Assembly (NCBI GenBank): GCA_016871775.1
Contig: VHCI01000006.1
Coordinates: forward strand, 1 to 54,908
DNA: 54,908 nucleotides
Source of the DNA: Verrucomicrobiota bacterium
GTDB taxonomy: Bacteria; Verrucomicrobiota; Verrucomicrobiia; Opitutales; Opitutaceae
Direction: 5' to 3'
Shown here: positions 14,533-23,696 of the stretch, in pieces
Numbering within the stretch: the first letter of the stretch is position 1
How the letters are laid out: every line of letters begins with the position of its first letter
The notes under the pieces: model-generated
Databases searched by the model: none
Seen by the model: the letters and a program-made list of their open reading frames with translations, nothing else
What the model was told of the DNA's origin: nothing
Translations under genes and position numbers: made by a program

Positions 14533-17500
14533 GTGCTCGCCTCCTGCATCCGCAATCCGCTCCTTACGCTCAGCGCCGCGCTTGCCCTCGCGTTCGCCGG
14601 CCTGTGGTCGTGGCGGCAGGTGCCGGTCGATGCGATCCCGGACCTCAGCGACAACCAAGTCATCGTCTGGGCCGAGTGGCCCGGCCAGAGTCCGCAGGAC
14701 GTCGACCGCCAAGTCACCTCGCGCCTCACCCGCGAGCTCCAGGGGCTGCCCGGCGTGGCAACCGTTCGCGGACTCTCTCTTTACGGTGCCAGCTACCTCT
14801 ACGTTATCTTCGAGGATCGCCGCGATCTCTACGAGTGCCGCACGCGCGTCCTCGAGCGTCTTTCCCAACTCGGCAACTTGCTTCCGTCTGGCGTGAAACC
14901 CCGCCTCGGCCCCGACGCCACCGCCATGGGCCAAGTCTACGCTTTCACGCTCCAGGGGCCGCGCGATCTCGAGTCCAAACGCTACCTGCTCGACCAGATC
15001 GTCGTGCCCGCCCTGCGCGCCGTTCCAGGGGTCTCGGAAGTTGCCCCCGCCGGTGGCGTGGTCCGGGAATATCAGATCGACGTCGAGCCTACCCGCCTCG
15101 AGGAGCAAGGCCTCACGCTCGACATGCTCATGATGTCCGTCCAGGCCGCCGGCCGCGATGTCGGCGCGATGAGCGTCGAAAATAGCGGCATCGAAACCAT
15201 GATTCGAGGCGCCGGCTTTATCCGCACCGTCGCCGACGTGGAAGACATCGTCCTGCGTGGAAACCGCGCCCTCGGCGCCGGCCTGCGGCTGGGCGACATC
15301 GCCACCGTCACTCTCGGCGGCCAAGTGCGTCAGGGCTTGCTCGCTGACGCCCATGGCGAACAGGTCGGCGCGATTGTCGGTCTCCGCGTTGGCGAAGACC
15401 CCGCGCGCGTGATCGCGGCCACCAAACGCCGCCTCGCCGATCTCGCCCCCACCTTCGCCCGCGAGCAGGTCTCCGTCGTCCCGTTCTACGACCGCACGCA
15501 GCTCATCCGCGAGACGACGTCCACGCTCTCGTCCACGTTGGTCGAGGCGGTCGTCACGACCGCAATCGTCGTGATCGGGTTTCTGCTGCACGTCCGCGCG
15601 AGCCTCGCCGTCGCACTCAGTCTCCCGCTCGGGATGCTGTTCACGTTCCTGGTGATGCACGCCGCCGGCGTCGGCGCCAACATCATGAGTCTCGCCGGCA
15701 TCGCCATCGCCATCGGCGTGATGGTCGACTTCGGCATCATCGTGACGGAAAACATTACGCAGCACCTCGTCGACCTGCAGGCGAAGTGCCGACGCGAGGG
15801 CCGCGCGATGCCCACGTCGCCGTTCGATCCTGAGGTCACCGCCGCCGTCATCAGCGCCACCCACGAGGTCGCCCGCCCACTCCTCACGTCCGCCGCCACG
15901 ACGGTCATCGGCTTCCTGCCCATTTTCGCTCTGACGGACCAGGCCGGCCGCCTCTTCGCTCCGCTCGCCCTGACTAAATCGCTCGCGATCAGCGGCGCAG
16001 TGCTTTTCGGGACGCTGCTCGTGCCCGTGCTCTGCCGCCTGCTGCTGCCGCCGTGGCACGTGCGCAGGCCCGTCCTCATCGCCCTCGCCGGTCTCACCGG
16101 TGGCCTTGCGTTCGGCTGGTTCATCCGCGACGGGTGGAGCTTGCCGCAAGACTACGGGCGCTGGTCCATCGCTGTCCCGGGCTGGCTGTTCGCTCCGCTC
16201 TTCGCCACCGCGGTCGCGTTCACCGTCTGGCGTCTCGGTCGCGAACAACTGGTTAACTACGAGGAAAACCCGGCGAGTCGCGCCATCCACGCCGCCTACG
16301 AATGGGCCTACGGCCACTTCCAACGCCACAAGCTCGCGTTCACCTTCACCATTGTGATGCTGGCGTGCGGCGGCTACTTGCTCGGCCTCGGTTGGCCCGC
16401 CGTCAGCACCCCGCTCCGCGCTGGCTTCGCCGCCGTCGGCGCCGACCTCTCCCGTCTCGAACTAGACCGCACCCTCACGCGGGCCTTCCCAGGCGCCGGC
16501 TCCAGTTTTCTGCCACCTCTCGACGAAGGCAGCCTGCTCTTCATGCCTTCGCTACCCGCCACCGCGGGCCTCGGCGAAACCCAGCGCGTGATGCAGATCC
16601 AGAATCGCGCCATTGCTTCCGTCCCCGAGGTCGCCGGCCTGATGGGCAAAATGGGCCGCGCCGAGACCGCGCTCGATCCCGCCCCCATCGGCATGATTGA
16701 GACGGTCGTGCTGCTGAAACGCTACGCCGCTTGGCCCGTGCACGAGATCACCGCGCCCGACGGTTCCGTCGAGAAACGCCCCCGCACGCTCGCCGAAGTC
16801 CGCGCCGCCCTCGCCGCACTGACCGATATCCCGGGCGTCGCGCCGAGTTGGCTCCAACCGATCGAGACGCGCGTCGTCATGCTCTCCACCGGCATCCGCA
16901 GTCTCATCGCCCTGCAGGTCCTCGGCGACGATCAAGACGCCCTCGAACGCTTCGCCGAAGCCGCGGAGAAAGTCATCCAAGGCACACCGGGCGCCGCCGA
17001 TGTCCAGATGCCGCGCGAAGGCGGCAAGCCCTACGCCGAAGTCCGCCTCGATCCTGCCCGGCTCGCTCGCTTCGGCCTCACCGTCGAACAGGTGATGCGC
17101 AGCATCGAAACCGGCCTGGGCGGGATGGCCCTAAGCTACTCCGTCGAGGGCGCGCTGCGGTATCCCGTCCGCATCCGCTACCTCCGCGAGCGCCGCGACG
17201 ACGCGGACGAACTCACCCAGCTTCAGGTCCCCGTCACGGGTGGGCACGGCGCCATTCCGCTCTCCAGCCTGCTCGCCGCACCCTCCATCTACACGCTCGA
17301 GTTCTCCTCCGCCTCTCAACTCTCAACCTTCACCGGTAAGCTTTCCCTCACTCACCAGCGCAATTTCACCCTTCTCTCCCCGACGCGCGCGGAACTCACC
17401 CTCCCCGCCGGCGAATCCCTCGACTCCATTCTCCAACTCATCACGCGTCACTCATCACTCGCCACTGCTCCCTCTGTCACTGCGTCGCGCAGCGACGCGA

Positions 17501-18267
17501 CGGGCCTTACCTACACCGTCGGCCCGATGGCCATCCGCTCCGAAGGCGGAAGCCGCACCCAATACGTCCTCCTCAACGCCCGCGAACGCGGTGAGGTTGA
17601 GGTCGTCCGCGACGCCGACGCCCGTCTCCGCGCCGCGCTTGCCGACGGTCGCCTGCAGCTTCCCGCGGGCGCCAGCTACCGATGGGTCGGCCGCTACGAG
17701 CAGAAGCTCAAAGCCGACGCCTCCCTCCGTTGGATCATCGCCATCTCGATGCTTGTCATGGTCGTGCTCATTTACGTCGGCACGCGCAGCTGGCTCATCA
17801 CCGCGATCATCATCGGGGCCAACGCCACCGTCACCACCGCCGGCGGCTTCTTCTTCGTTTGGCTCTGGGGCGCCGAACTCACCACTGCCGTTATCGTCGG
17901 GTTCATCGTCTTGCTTGGCGTTATGTTCAACGACGGCATCTTGCTCGGCACCTACCTGCACGAACAATTCCGCACGCCGCCACGCGACGTCACCGAGGTT
18001 CACGCGCGCGTCTTCCACGCTGGCCTGCGTCGCCGCCGCCCCGCGATTATGACCAACGCGACCACCCTCCTGTCGCTGATCCCGGTGCTCTGGTCGACGG
18101 GTCGCGGCGCGGAACTGATGCAGCCGATGGTCCTGCCCGTGGTCGGCGGAATGATCTTCGACCTCGTGTCACTCTTCTCCGTCCCGCTTTACTTCACGTG
18201 GTACTGGGAACGCCGGCTGGCCCGCGCCGGCCCGGTAACCGCTGCCACTCCCGCCCCGGCGCTCTGA
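14533..18267 (+). CDS. Heavy-metal RND efflux pump, CusA/CzcA family
   Basis: 1244 residues from GTG 14533, about 200 longer than E. coli CusA. Family landmarks: P-V-D-A-I-P-D-L-S-D-N-Q-V near the start, L-G-P-D-A-T-A-M-G-Q-V-Y, G-G-V-V-R-E-Y-Q-I-D-V, N-I-M-S-L-A-G-I-A-I-A-I-G-V-M-V-D-F-G in TM4 with its proton-relay Asp, and E-G-S-L-L-F-M-P. Three methionines (Met671, Met721, Met783) align by context with the Cu(I)/Ag(I) ligands Met573, Met623 and Met672 of CusA: the first pair is also 50 apart, the second pair carries about 13 extra residues from a loop insertion. Extra segments also lie after TM6 and around 17300-17500. It exports metal using proton motive force, as the inner part of the tripartite pump. 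Metal specificity is inferred. Confidence 0.9.
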   Translation: MLASCIRNPLLTLSAALALAFAGLWSWRQVPVDAIPDLSDNQVIVWAEWPGQSPQDVDRQVTSRLTRELQGLPGVATVRGLSLYGASYLYVIFEDRRDLYECRTRVLERLSQLGNLLPSGVKPRLGPDATAMGQVYAFTLQGPRDLESKRYLLDQIVVPALRAVPGVSEVAPAGGVVREYQIDVEPTRLEEQGLTLDMLMMSVQAAGRDVGAMSVENSGIETMIRGAGFIRTVADVEDIVLRGNRALGAGLRLGDIATVTLGGQVRQGLLADAHGEQVGAIVGLRVGEDPARVIAATKRRLADLAPTFAREQVSVVPFYDRTQLIRETTSTLSSTLVEAVVTTAIVVIGFLLHVRASLAVALSLPLGMLFTFLVMHAAGVGANIMSLAGIAIAIGVMVDFGIIVTENITQHLVDLQAKCRREGRAMPTSPFDPEVTAAVISATHEVARPLLTSAATTVIGFLPIFALTDQAGRLFAPLALTKSLAISGAVLFGTLLVPVLCRLLLPPWHVRRPVLIALAGLTGGLAFGWFIRDGWSLPQDYGRWSIAVPGWLFAPLFATAVAFTVWRLGREQLVNYEENPASRAIHAAYEWAYGHFQRHKLAFTFTIVMLACGGYLLGLGWPAVSTPLRAGFAAVGADLSRLELDRTLTRAFPGAGSSFLPPLDEGSLLFMPSLPATAGLGETQRVMQIQNRAIASVPEVAGLMGKMGRAETALDPAPIGMIETVVLLKRYAAWPVHEITAPDGSVEKRPRTLAEVRAALAALTDIPGVAPSWLQPIETRVVMLSTGIRSLIALQVLGDDQDALERFAEAAEKVIQGTPGAADVQMPREGGKPYAEVRLDPARLARFGLTVEQVMRSIETGLGGMALSYSVEGALRYPVRIRYLRERRDDADELTQLQVPVTGGHGAIPLSSLLAAPSIYTLEFSSASQLSTFTGKLSLTHQRNFTLLSPTRAELTLPAGESLDSILQLITRHSSLATAPSVTASRSDATGLTYTVGPMAIRSEGGSRTQYVLLNARERGEVEVVRDADARLRAALADGRLQLPAGASYRWVGRYEQKLKADASLRWIIAISMLVMVVLIYVGTRSWLITAIIIGANATVTTAGGFFFVWLWGAELTTAVIVGFIVLLGVMFNDGILLGTYLHEQFRTPPRDVTEVHARVFHAGLRRRRPAIMTNATTLLSLIPVLWSTGRGAELMQPMVLPVVGGMIFDLVSLFSVPLYFTWYWERRLARAGPVTAATPAPAL

Positions 18268-18288
18268 AGCTTCCGGAGGGATGATTCT

Positions 18289-20301
18289 GTGACCGTCCTC
18301 CCCTCCCCCACCGAGCCCGTCCATATGGGCCTGCCCCACGAGCGCCACCTGCGCCCGCGGCTCTGGGTCGCGCTCGGCTCGGGGATCCCCGTGCTGCTGC
18401 TGGCGATGGGCGGGATGGTCGCGCCCGGGCTGGTGCACGGCCTCGATCCTGTCCTCCTCGCGTGGGTCCAACTTACGCTCACCACGCCGATCTTCCTCTG
18501 GGCCGGCGCGCCGCTCAACCGCCGCTGGTGGCGCTCGATCCGCGAGCGCGACCCGAATATGTTCACGATGACGGTCACGGGGACCGGCGCCGCCTACCTC
18601 TACAGCGTGGTCGCGACGCTTGCCGGGGATAGTTTCCCCGCAGCCCTCCAGACCGCACACGGGCCGCCGTTGTACTTCGAGGCCGTGGCCTTCATCACGA
18701 CCGTCGTCCTGCTCGGTCAGATCCTCGAGCAACGCGCCCACGCCCGCACGGGCGAGGCTCTTGAGGCGCTGCTCCGCCTTGCCCCGCCCATCGCCCACCG
18801 CGTCGCCGCCGACGGACGCGAGGAGGACATTCCTCTCGCCAACGTGCGTCCCGGCGAACTCCTGCGCGTGCGCCCGGGCGAGCATCTTCCGGTCGACGGC
18901 CGCGTGGCCTCGGGCGCGAGCGACGTCGATGAATCGATGCTCACCGGCGAGCCGTTGCCCGTGCCCCGCCGGGTGGGCGACCCGGTCCGCGCCGGCACGC
19001 TCAACACGACCGGCTCGCTGCTGCTCACCGCGGAGCGAGTCGGCGCGGACACCGTCCTCGCGCAGATCATCCGGCTCGTAACCGCCGCGCAGGAGAGCGA
19101 GGCTCCCATCGCCCGGCTCGCCGACCGCGTCACCGCTTGGTTCATCCCCGCCGTGCTGGCTCTGGCGCTGACCACCGCGGTCGCTTGGCTCGCCTTCGGC
19201 CCGGCGCCGCGCGTGCCGCTCGCCCTGCTCAATGGGGTCGCGGTGCTGATTATCGCCTGCCCGTGCGCGCTCGGGCTGGCGACCCCCGTCTCGATCGTCA
19301 TGGGCATCGGCCGGGGGGCCCGCGCGGGTATCTTGGTGCAGGATGCGGCCGCACTGGAGCAACTCGCCGGCACCACCGTGCTTCTGCTCGACAAGACGGG
19401 CACGCTAACCGCCGGCCGGCCCCGCGTGGCCGCCGTGCTCCCGGCGGGCTCCGGAACTTTACCCGAGGAACTGCTGCGGCTAGCGGCCGCTGCCGAGGCG
19501 TCCAGCGAGCATCCCTTGGCGCGCGCGCTCGTCGCCGCGGCCACGGAGCGAGGGCTCGCGTTGCCAGCCGCGGAGGATTTCCGGGCAGAGCCGGGCGTCG
19601 GGGCTTCGGCTCTGCTCTCCGGTCGACGGGTCAAAGTCTCCCGCCTAACGGGCCCGGTCCCGACCCTGCCGCCCGCGGCGGCCGGAGCTACGCTGGTCGA
19701 GGTGCGCATCGAGGGCGCGATTGCCGGGTGCATCGCCCTCGCGGACGAGTTGAAGCCTTCCGCCGCGCCCGCGGTTCGCTCCCTGCGCGCGCTGGGCTGG
19801 CGGGTGGAGCTGGTTACCGGGGACCGTGCGGAGGCGGCCGCCCCGGTCGCGGCGGCCCTGGGCCTCGACGCGTGGCACGCCGGAATCTCACCCGCGGGCA
19901 AGCAGGACCTCGTGCGCGCGCGGCGGGCCCGCGGGGATCGAGTGGCATTCGCAGGCGACGGCCTCAACGACGCGCCCGCCCTCGCCGCCGCGGATGTCGG
20001 GATCGCGATGGGGGACGGCACCGACGTCGCGCTGCGCAGCTCCGGCGTGGTGCTGCTCCAAGGCGATCTGGCGGGACTCGTCCGCGCCGTCCGTCTTAGC
20101 CGGGCGACCCGTCGCAACATCCGGCAGAACCTCTTCTGGGCGTTCGCGTACAACTTCGCGGGCCTGCCCCTCGCCGCCGGAGTCCTATACCCGTGGACGG
20201 GCTGGCTGCTGCACCCGATGGTCGCGAGCGTCGCGATGAGCCTGAGCTCGCTCACCGTCGTGGCCAACGCGCTCCGACTTCGTCACCTGCGGATTGACTG
20301 A
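18289..20301 (+). CDS. copA: Copper-translocating P1B-1-type ATPase lacking an N-terminal metal-binding domain
   Basis: 670 residues from GTG 18289, with GGAGGG at 18275-18280 as a well-spaced ribosome-binding site. ATPase motifs are complete: T-G-E-P (219-222, actuator), Cys324-Pro-Cys326 in the transport helix, phosphorylated Asp368 in D-K-T-G-T-L-T, S-S-E-H-P-L-A, and G-D-G-L-N-D-A-P-A. The Cu(I)-class signatures are present in the last two helices: Tyr-Asn followed by Pro (Y-N-F-A-G-L-P) and M-S-L-S-S. The N-terminus (residues 1-25) has no HMA domain and no CxxC, unlike most CopA proteins. It expels cytoplasmic Cu(I) to the periplasm, where the RND system can remove it. 21 bases after the pump gene. 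Confidence 0.9.
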   Translation: MTVLPSPTEPVHMGLPHERHLRPRLWVALGSGIPVLLLAMGGMVAPGLVHGLDPVLLAWVQLTLTTPIFLWAGAPLNRRWWRSIRERDPNMFTMTVTGTGAAYLYSVVATLAGDSFPAALQTAHGPPLYFEAVAFITTVVLLGQILEQRAHARTGEALEALLRLAPPIAHRVAADGREEDIPLANVRPGELLRVRPGEHLPVDGRVASGASDVDESMLTGEPLPVPRRVGDPVRAGTLNTTGSLLLTAERVGADTVLAQIIRLVTAAQESEAPIARLADRVTAWFIPAVLALALTTAVAWLAFGPAPRVPLALLNGVAVLIIACPCALGLATPVSIVMGIGRGARAGILVQDAAALEQLAGTTVLLLDKTGTLTAGRPRVAAVLPAGSGTLPEELLRLAAAAEASSEHPLARALVAAATERGLALPAAEDFRAEPGVGASALLSGRRVKVSRLTGPVPTLPPAAAGATLVEVRIEGAIAGCIALADELKPSAAPAVRSLRALGWRVELVTGDRAEAAAPVAAALGLDAWHAGISPAGKQDLVRARRARGDRVAFAGDGLNDAPALAAADVGIAMGDGTDVALRSSGVVLLQGDLAGLVRAVRLSRATRRNIRQNLFWAFAYNFAGLPLAAGVLYPWTGWLLHPMVASVAMSLSSLTVVANALRLRHLRID

Positions 20302-20358
20302 GCGGCCTGCCCCGCAGCTTTTTGGCCTCTCGGAGAGTTCTCTCGCCCGACCACCGGT

Positions 20359-20745
20359 ATGGACTCCCCTTCCTTCCTGACGCCGCAGATGCGTACGATC
20401 GACTACGTCATTCGCAGGGTGACCTGCGGTTTGCCGGGATCGAGCTCGATCCCCGCGAGGCCGTCGTGGCCGAGACCAGCGCGATGATTTATATGCAGGC
20501 CGGCCTTGGGAGGGGAACCATCACCGGCAACGGCTCCGCGCGCTCACGTGGGCTGCCTGGTGCGCTCCTCGGGCCCGGCAGGCGCCTCCTCACCAGGGAG
20601 TCGCTGTTAACAAGGGACTTCTAGGATCGAGGGGCTGGTCGCCGCAAGGCCGCCCTCGGCGGGACCTACCCGGGCCGGATCATCCCCGCGCTGCTCGCGA
20701 GCCTTGGCGGCGAATTATTCGCGCTGAAGGACCCGCACTTCAGCG
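20359..20745 (+). pseudogene. AIM24/TIGR00266-family gene remnant with frameshift and nonsense codon
   Basis: ATG 20359 opens a frame reading M-D-S-P...M-R-T-I-D-Y-V-I-R-R (to about 20418). Homology then continues one frame over: G-D-L-R-F-A-G-I-E-L-D-P-R-E-A-V-V-A-E-T-S-A-M-I-Y-M, matching the 'QxVEIELDPGEAVVAEAGAMMYM' pattern of the AIM24-like family, then R-R-L-L-T-R-E-S-L-L, a TAG stop at 20622-20624, and in the same frame beyond it G-T-Y-P-G-R-I-I-P...L-G-G-E-L-F-A-L-K-D, again a family hallmark ('YPGKIIP...GGELICQKDAF'). Similarity stops about 20745, well short of the usual ~260-residue length. So the gene has one frameshift, one nonsense codon and a lost 3' part. Family recognised from memory of its conserved blocks. 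Confidence 0.7.
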
Positions 20746-21087
20746 CGCACAAGCCGGTAGCGGTACGGCGCCGGGCTGATGCCCACGAGGCGCGTCGGGG
20801 AGGAATCTGCGAGATCGATGAGCTCCACCAAGGCGCCCGACCCGAGGTTCGCGACGCGGATCCGGCCGACAGGGCCGAGCCGCGGCTCGCTCGCACGGGT
20901 GAGCCCGAGCCGCGCGTCGCCGGCGGCGCCCGGCGCGGGAAGGAGGAGACGAGGCTGAGCCCGCGCGAGGGCCCGCCGAGGTCCCGACCGGCCAAAGCGG
21001 CCAAGAGGCGATGCAGGCACCCCTGACAACTTGAAGGCGGGCGGGCGCCGCCGCCGCAGCGTGCGCGCGCTGGACGGCCGGACGGGG
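20746..21087. other. Gene-poor stretch between the AIM24 remnant and the ybbP-like gene
   Basis: About 340 bases with no supported gene. The minus strand keeps a short open frame (stop at 20715-20717) reading V-A-N-L-G-S-G-A-L-V-E-L-I-D-L-A-D, which looks protein-like but has no start, no partner and overlaps the remnant gene. It could be the tail of another decayed gene. Confidence 0.4.
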
Positions 21088-23691
21088 CTAGCTTTCCTCG
21101 CGGAGCACTTCGAGCGGGGGTTGGCGGACGATGCCCCGGTTGGCGAGGAACCCGACCGCCACCGTGGCGCCGGCCACCGCGACGATGCCCACCGCGAGCA
21201 CCGGGATCGGGAAGGCCGGCGGAATGCGGAAGGCGAAGTGTGCGACCAACGCGTTGCCGCCGAGCGCCAGGGCCCCGCCCACCACCGCCGCCAGGCACCC
21301 GAGGACCGCGTATTCCACCAACTGGATGCGCCGGAGCTGCGCCGCACTGGCCCCAAGGGTGCGGAGCAGCACCGTCTCGCGGACCCGCTGCAACCGACCG
21401 GTGAGCACCGCGCCCACCAGAACCACAAGGCCGGTGAGCACGGTGAAGGCGGCCATGAACTCCACCACGAAGCCGACCCGCGACAACACGCTGTCGACCG
21501 TCTCAAGGACCAGCGCGAGGTCGATCGCGCTAACATTGGGGCAGGCGGCGACGACCGCGCGCTGGACTCGCGCCGCGTGGCCCGCATCCGTGGTGCGGAC
21601 GGCCATCACGTGGAACTTGGGTGCCTCCTCCAGCACGCCGGCGGGGAACACCACGAAGAAGTTCGGCTCGAAGCGGCGCCACTCCACTGCGCGCACGCTC
21701 GTGATCCGGGAGCGCACCGTTACGCCCTGCACGTCCCACGTCAGCTCATCGCCCAGTGCCGCGCCCAGGTCGCGCATCAGGCCCTCCTCCACAGAGATCG
21801 GCACCACCTCCGTGCCAGGCGACGCCCGTGGGGTGAACTCGCCCGCCACCAACCGCTCCGCGCCGCCCAGGCTCTCGCGGAAGGTCGTGCGGTACTCGCG
21901 GCGCAGAATCCAGCTCGCCGGGCGCCGCGCGCCTTCGCCGCCCCGCCGCCCGTCCCGCGCCGCCTCGGCCTCGTCCGGACGGCCGCGGGGCGTACCCCGG
22001 AACAATTCCTCGACCGGACGTCCACGCACCGCGGCGAGGCGCATCGTAACGATCGGGGCCTCGACCAGCAGCGGGGCCCCCGCCCCCGCCAACGCACGCG
22101 CGAGCGCTTCGCGTTGGTCGTCTTGGATGTCAAATAGGAGCAGGTTAGGCCGCGTGCCGGCCCCAGCTGAAGCCAACTCGCGCAGCAGCGTGGACCGGGC
22201 GAGGAACAGGGTGAGCATCAGGGCACACCCGAGCCCAAGGGAGACCAGGAGCAAGACGGTGCGGTTGTTCGGCCGGTGCAGGTTGGCGATGCCCTGGCGG
22301 ATGACATAGGGCGCGCCGCGAGGGACGGCGCGGCGGGCGAGCCAGGAGGTCACTCGAGCCAGGAGCCAGAGGATGCCCAAAGCGCCCGCGAGCGCCGCGG
22401 TGAAGCCGAGTCCCTCGCGCCAGCCACCGGACTGCCACGCGGCCAATCCTGCGATCGCGACAACGATGAGGCCCGCGACCACCAGCCGCCAAGGATCAGG
22501 CCGCACGTCCTCGGCCTCCGCCAGCGCAGAACGCAGCGCGCTGAGGGGCGGCACCCGCCGTACGGCCAACAGCGGCAGCAGCGTGAAGAGCAGGCACAGG
22601 ATCACCCCCGCCCCGATCCCACGCGCGACCGCCGGCCACGCGACGAAGAACTCCACCGGAAACGGCACCACATCCGCCAGCAGCCGCGGCAGCGCCATTT
22701 GCAAACCCACCCCAAGGGCGGCCCCGGCCAGCGCACCCGCGAGCCCGAGCGCTACGCCCTGCACCAGGTACACCGCGAAGCTCTGCCCCGCCGAGGCTCC
22801 GAGGCAGCGCAGCACCGCGACCGTCGTGAGCTTCTGGCGCACGTGGGCGTAGATCGCGCTCGCCACGCCGATCGCACCGAGGATGAGCGCCACGAAACCG
22901 ACCAGCCCAAGGTACGCCTCAATGTTATCCAGCGCGCGCCCCAGGCTCCGCCGCCGCTCGGCCACCGTGTCAAAGCCCAGCCCGTCCGCGCGGAACCGCT
23001 CCCGAAAGGAGCGCGCCACCGCTTCGGGCGTGCGCCCCGGCGGCAACTCCAGCATCAAGCGGTGCCGTACCAACACGCTGCGCTCGGTCAACCCGGTCGC
23101 AGCCAGGGCTGCCGCTGGGATCAGGATCCGCGGGGCCGCGGTCGCCGAGAACGCGGTCGACTCGCCAGGTAGTTTCCGCAGCGCCCCCGCGACGAGGAAC
23201 TCCGCCGAGCCCAAGCGCAGCCGTCCACCCACCGGCACCTCAAACTGGCGCAGCAGCGTCTCCTCGACGATCGCTACCGGCGTGCCCTCGCGCAGCCGCG
23301 CCGGCGCCGTCTCGGGTTCCGTGGTGAGCTCGCCGAAGAAGGGGAAGCGGCCCTCGAGGGCCCGGACATTCACCAGCCGGGTGGCGCCCCCCGCATCGGG
23401 AAAGACGACCATCGACGAGAAACTCTGCTCACGCGCGACGGCCGAAGCCTGCGCGCCGGCGTGCGCGAGCATTTCCGCGCCGAAGGGGTTGCGGCTCGTA
23501 ACGATCAGGTCCGCCCCAAGCAGGCCCTTGGCCTGCCCGTCGACGGCGCGGTCCAGATTGGCTCCGAGTGAGCCAATGGCCACGAGCGCAGCGATGCCGA
23601 GCACGATGGCTGAGGAGAACAGCAGGAGTCGGCGCCGCGAGGCGCGGGAGTCGCGCCAGGACAGCCGCAGGATGAAGGGGAGCGTCCGCAT
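21088..23691 (-). CDS. ybbP: FtsX-type ABC transporter permease, YbbP-like
   Basis: 867 residues, matching the long YbbP permeases. An N-terminal transmembrane helix (W-R-D-S-R-A-S-R-R-R followed by L-L-L-F-S-S-A-I-V-L-G-I) precedes a MacB-like periplasmic domain, then three helices with G-F-V-A-L-I-L-G-A-I-G-V-A-S-A-I, a second periplasmic domain, and three C-terminal helices. The motif for coupling to the ATPase (V-A-V-L-R-C-L-G-A-S and L-R-T-L-G-A-S) occurs twice. With YbbA it forms an ABC complex that works on membrane or envelope substrates rather than simple transport; the true substrate is unresolved. The ATPase gene lies 5 bases upstream on the same strand, and a tesA-type esterase gene diverges from that, as in E. 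coli. Confidence 0.85.
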   Translation of the reverse strand: MRTLPFILRLSWRDSRASRRRLLLFSSAIVLGIAALVAIGSLGANLDRAVDGQAKGLLGADLIVTSRNPFGAEMLAHAGAQASAVAREQSFSSMVVFPDAGGATRLVNVRALEGRFPFFGELTTEPETAPARLREGTPVAIVEETLLRQFEVPVGGRLRLGSAEFLVAGALRKLPGESTAFSATAAPRILIPAAALAATGLTERSVLVRHRLMLELPPGRTPEAVARSFRERFRADGLGFDTVAERRRSLGRALDNIEAYLGLVGFVALILGAIGVASAIYAHVRQKLTTVAVLRCLGASAGQSFAVYLVQGVALGLAGALAGAALGVGLQMALPRLLADVVPFPVEFFVAWPAVARGIGAGVILCLLFTLLPLLAVRRVPPLSALRSALAEAEDVRPDPWRLVVAGLIVVAIAGLAAWQSGGWREGLGFTAALAGALGILWLLARVTSWLARRAVPRGAPYVIRQGIANLHRPNNRTVLLLVSLGLGCALMLTLFLARSTLLRELASAGAGTRPNLLLFDIQDDQREALARALAGAGAPLLVEAPIVTMRLAAVRGRPVEELFRGTPRGRPDEAEAARDGRRGGEGARRPASWILRREYRTTFRESLGGAERLVAGEFTPRASPGTEVVPISVEEGLMRDLGAALGDELTWDVQGVTVRSRITSVRAVEWRRFEPNFFVVFPAGVLEEAPKFHVMAVRTTDAGHAARVQRAVVAACPNVSAIDLALVLETVDSVLSRVGFVVEFMAAFTVLTGLVVLVGAVLTGRLQRVRETVLLRTLGASAAQLRRIQLVEYAVLGCLAAVVGGALALGGNALVAHFAFRIPPAFPIPVLAVGIVAVAGATVAVGFLANRGIVRQPPLEVLREES

Positions 23692-23696
23692 CCGCG

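Noticed and set aside
14431-16329. A 632-residue open frame antisense to the RND pump gene
   Set aside because: Composition bias from high GC; the plus strand carries a full-length CusA-type protein with motifs throughout.
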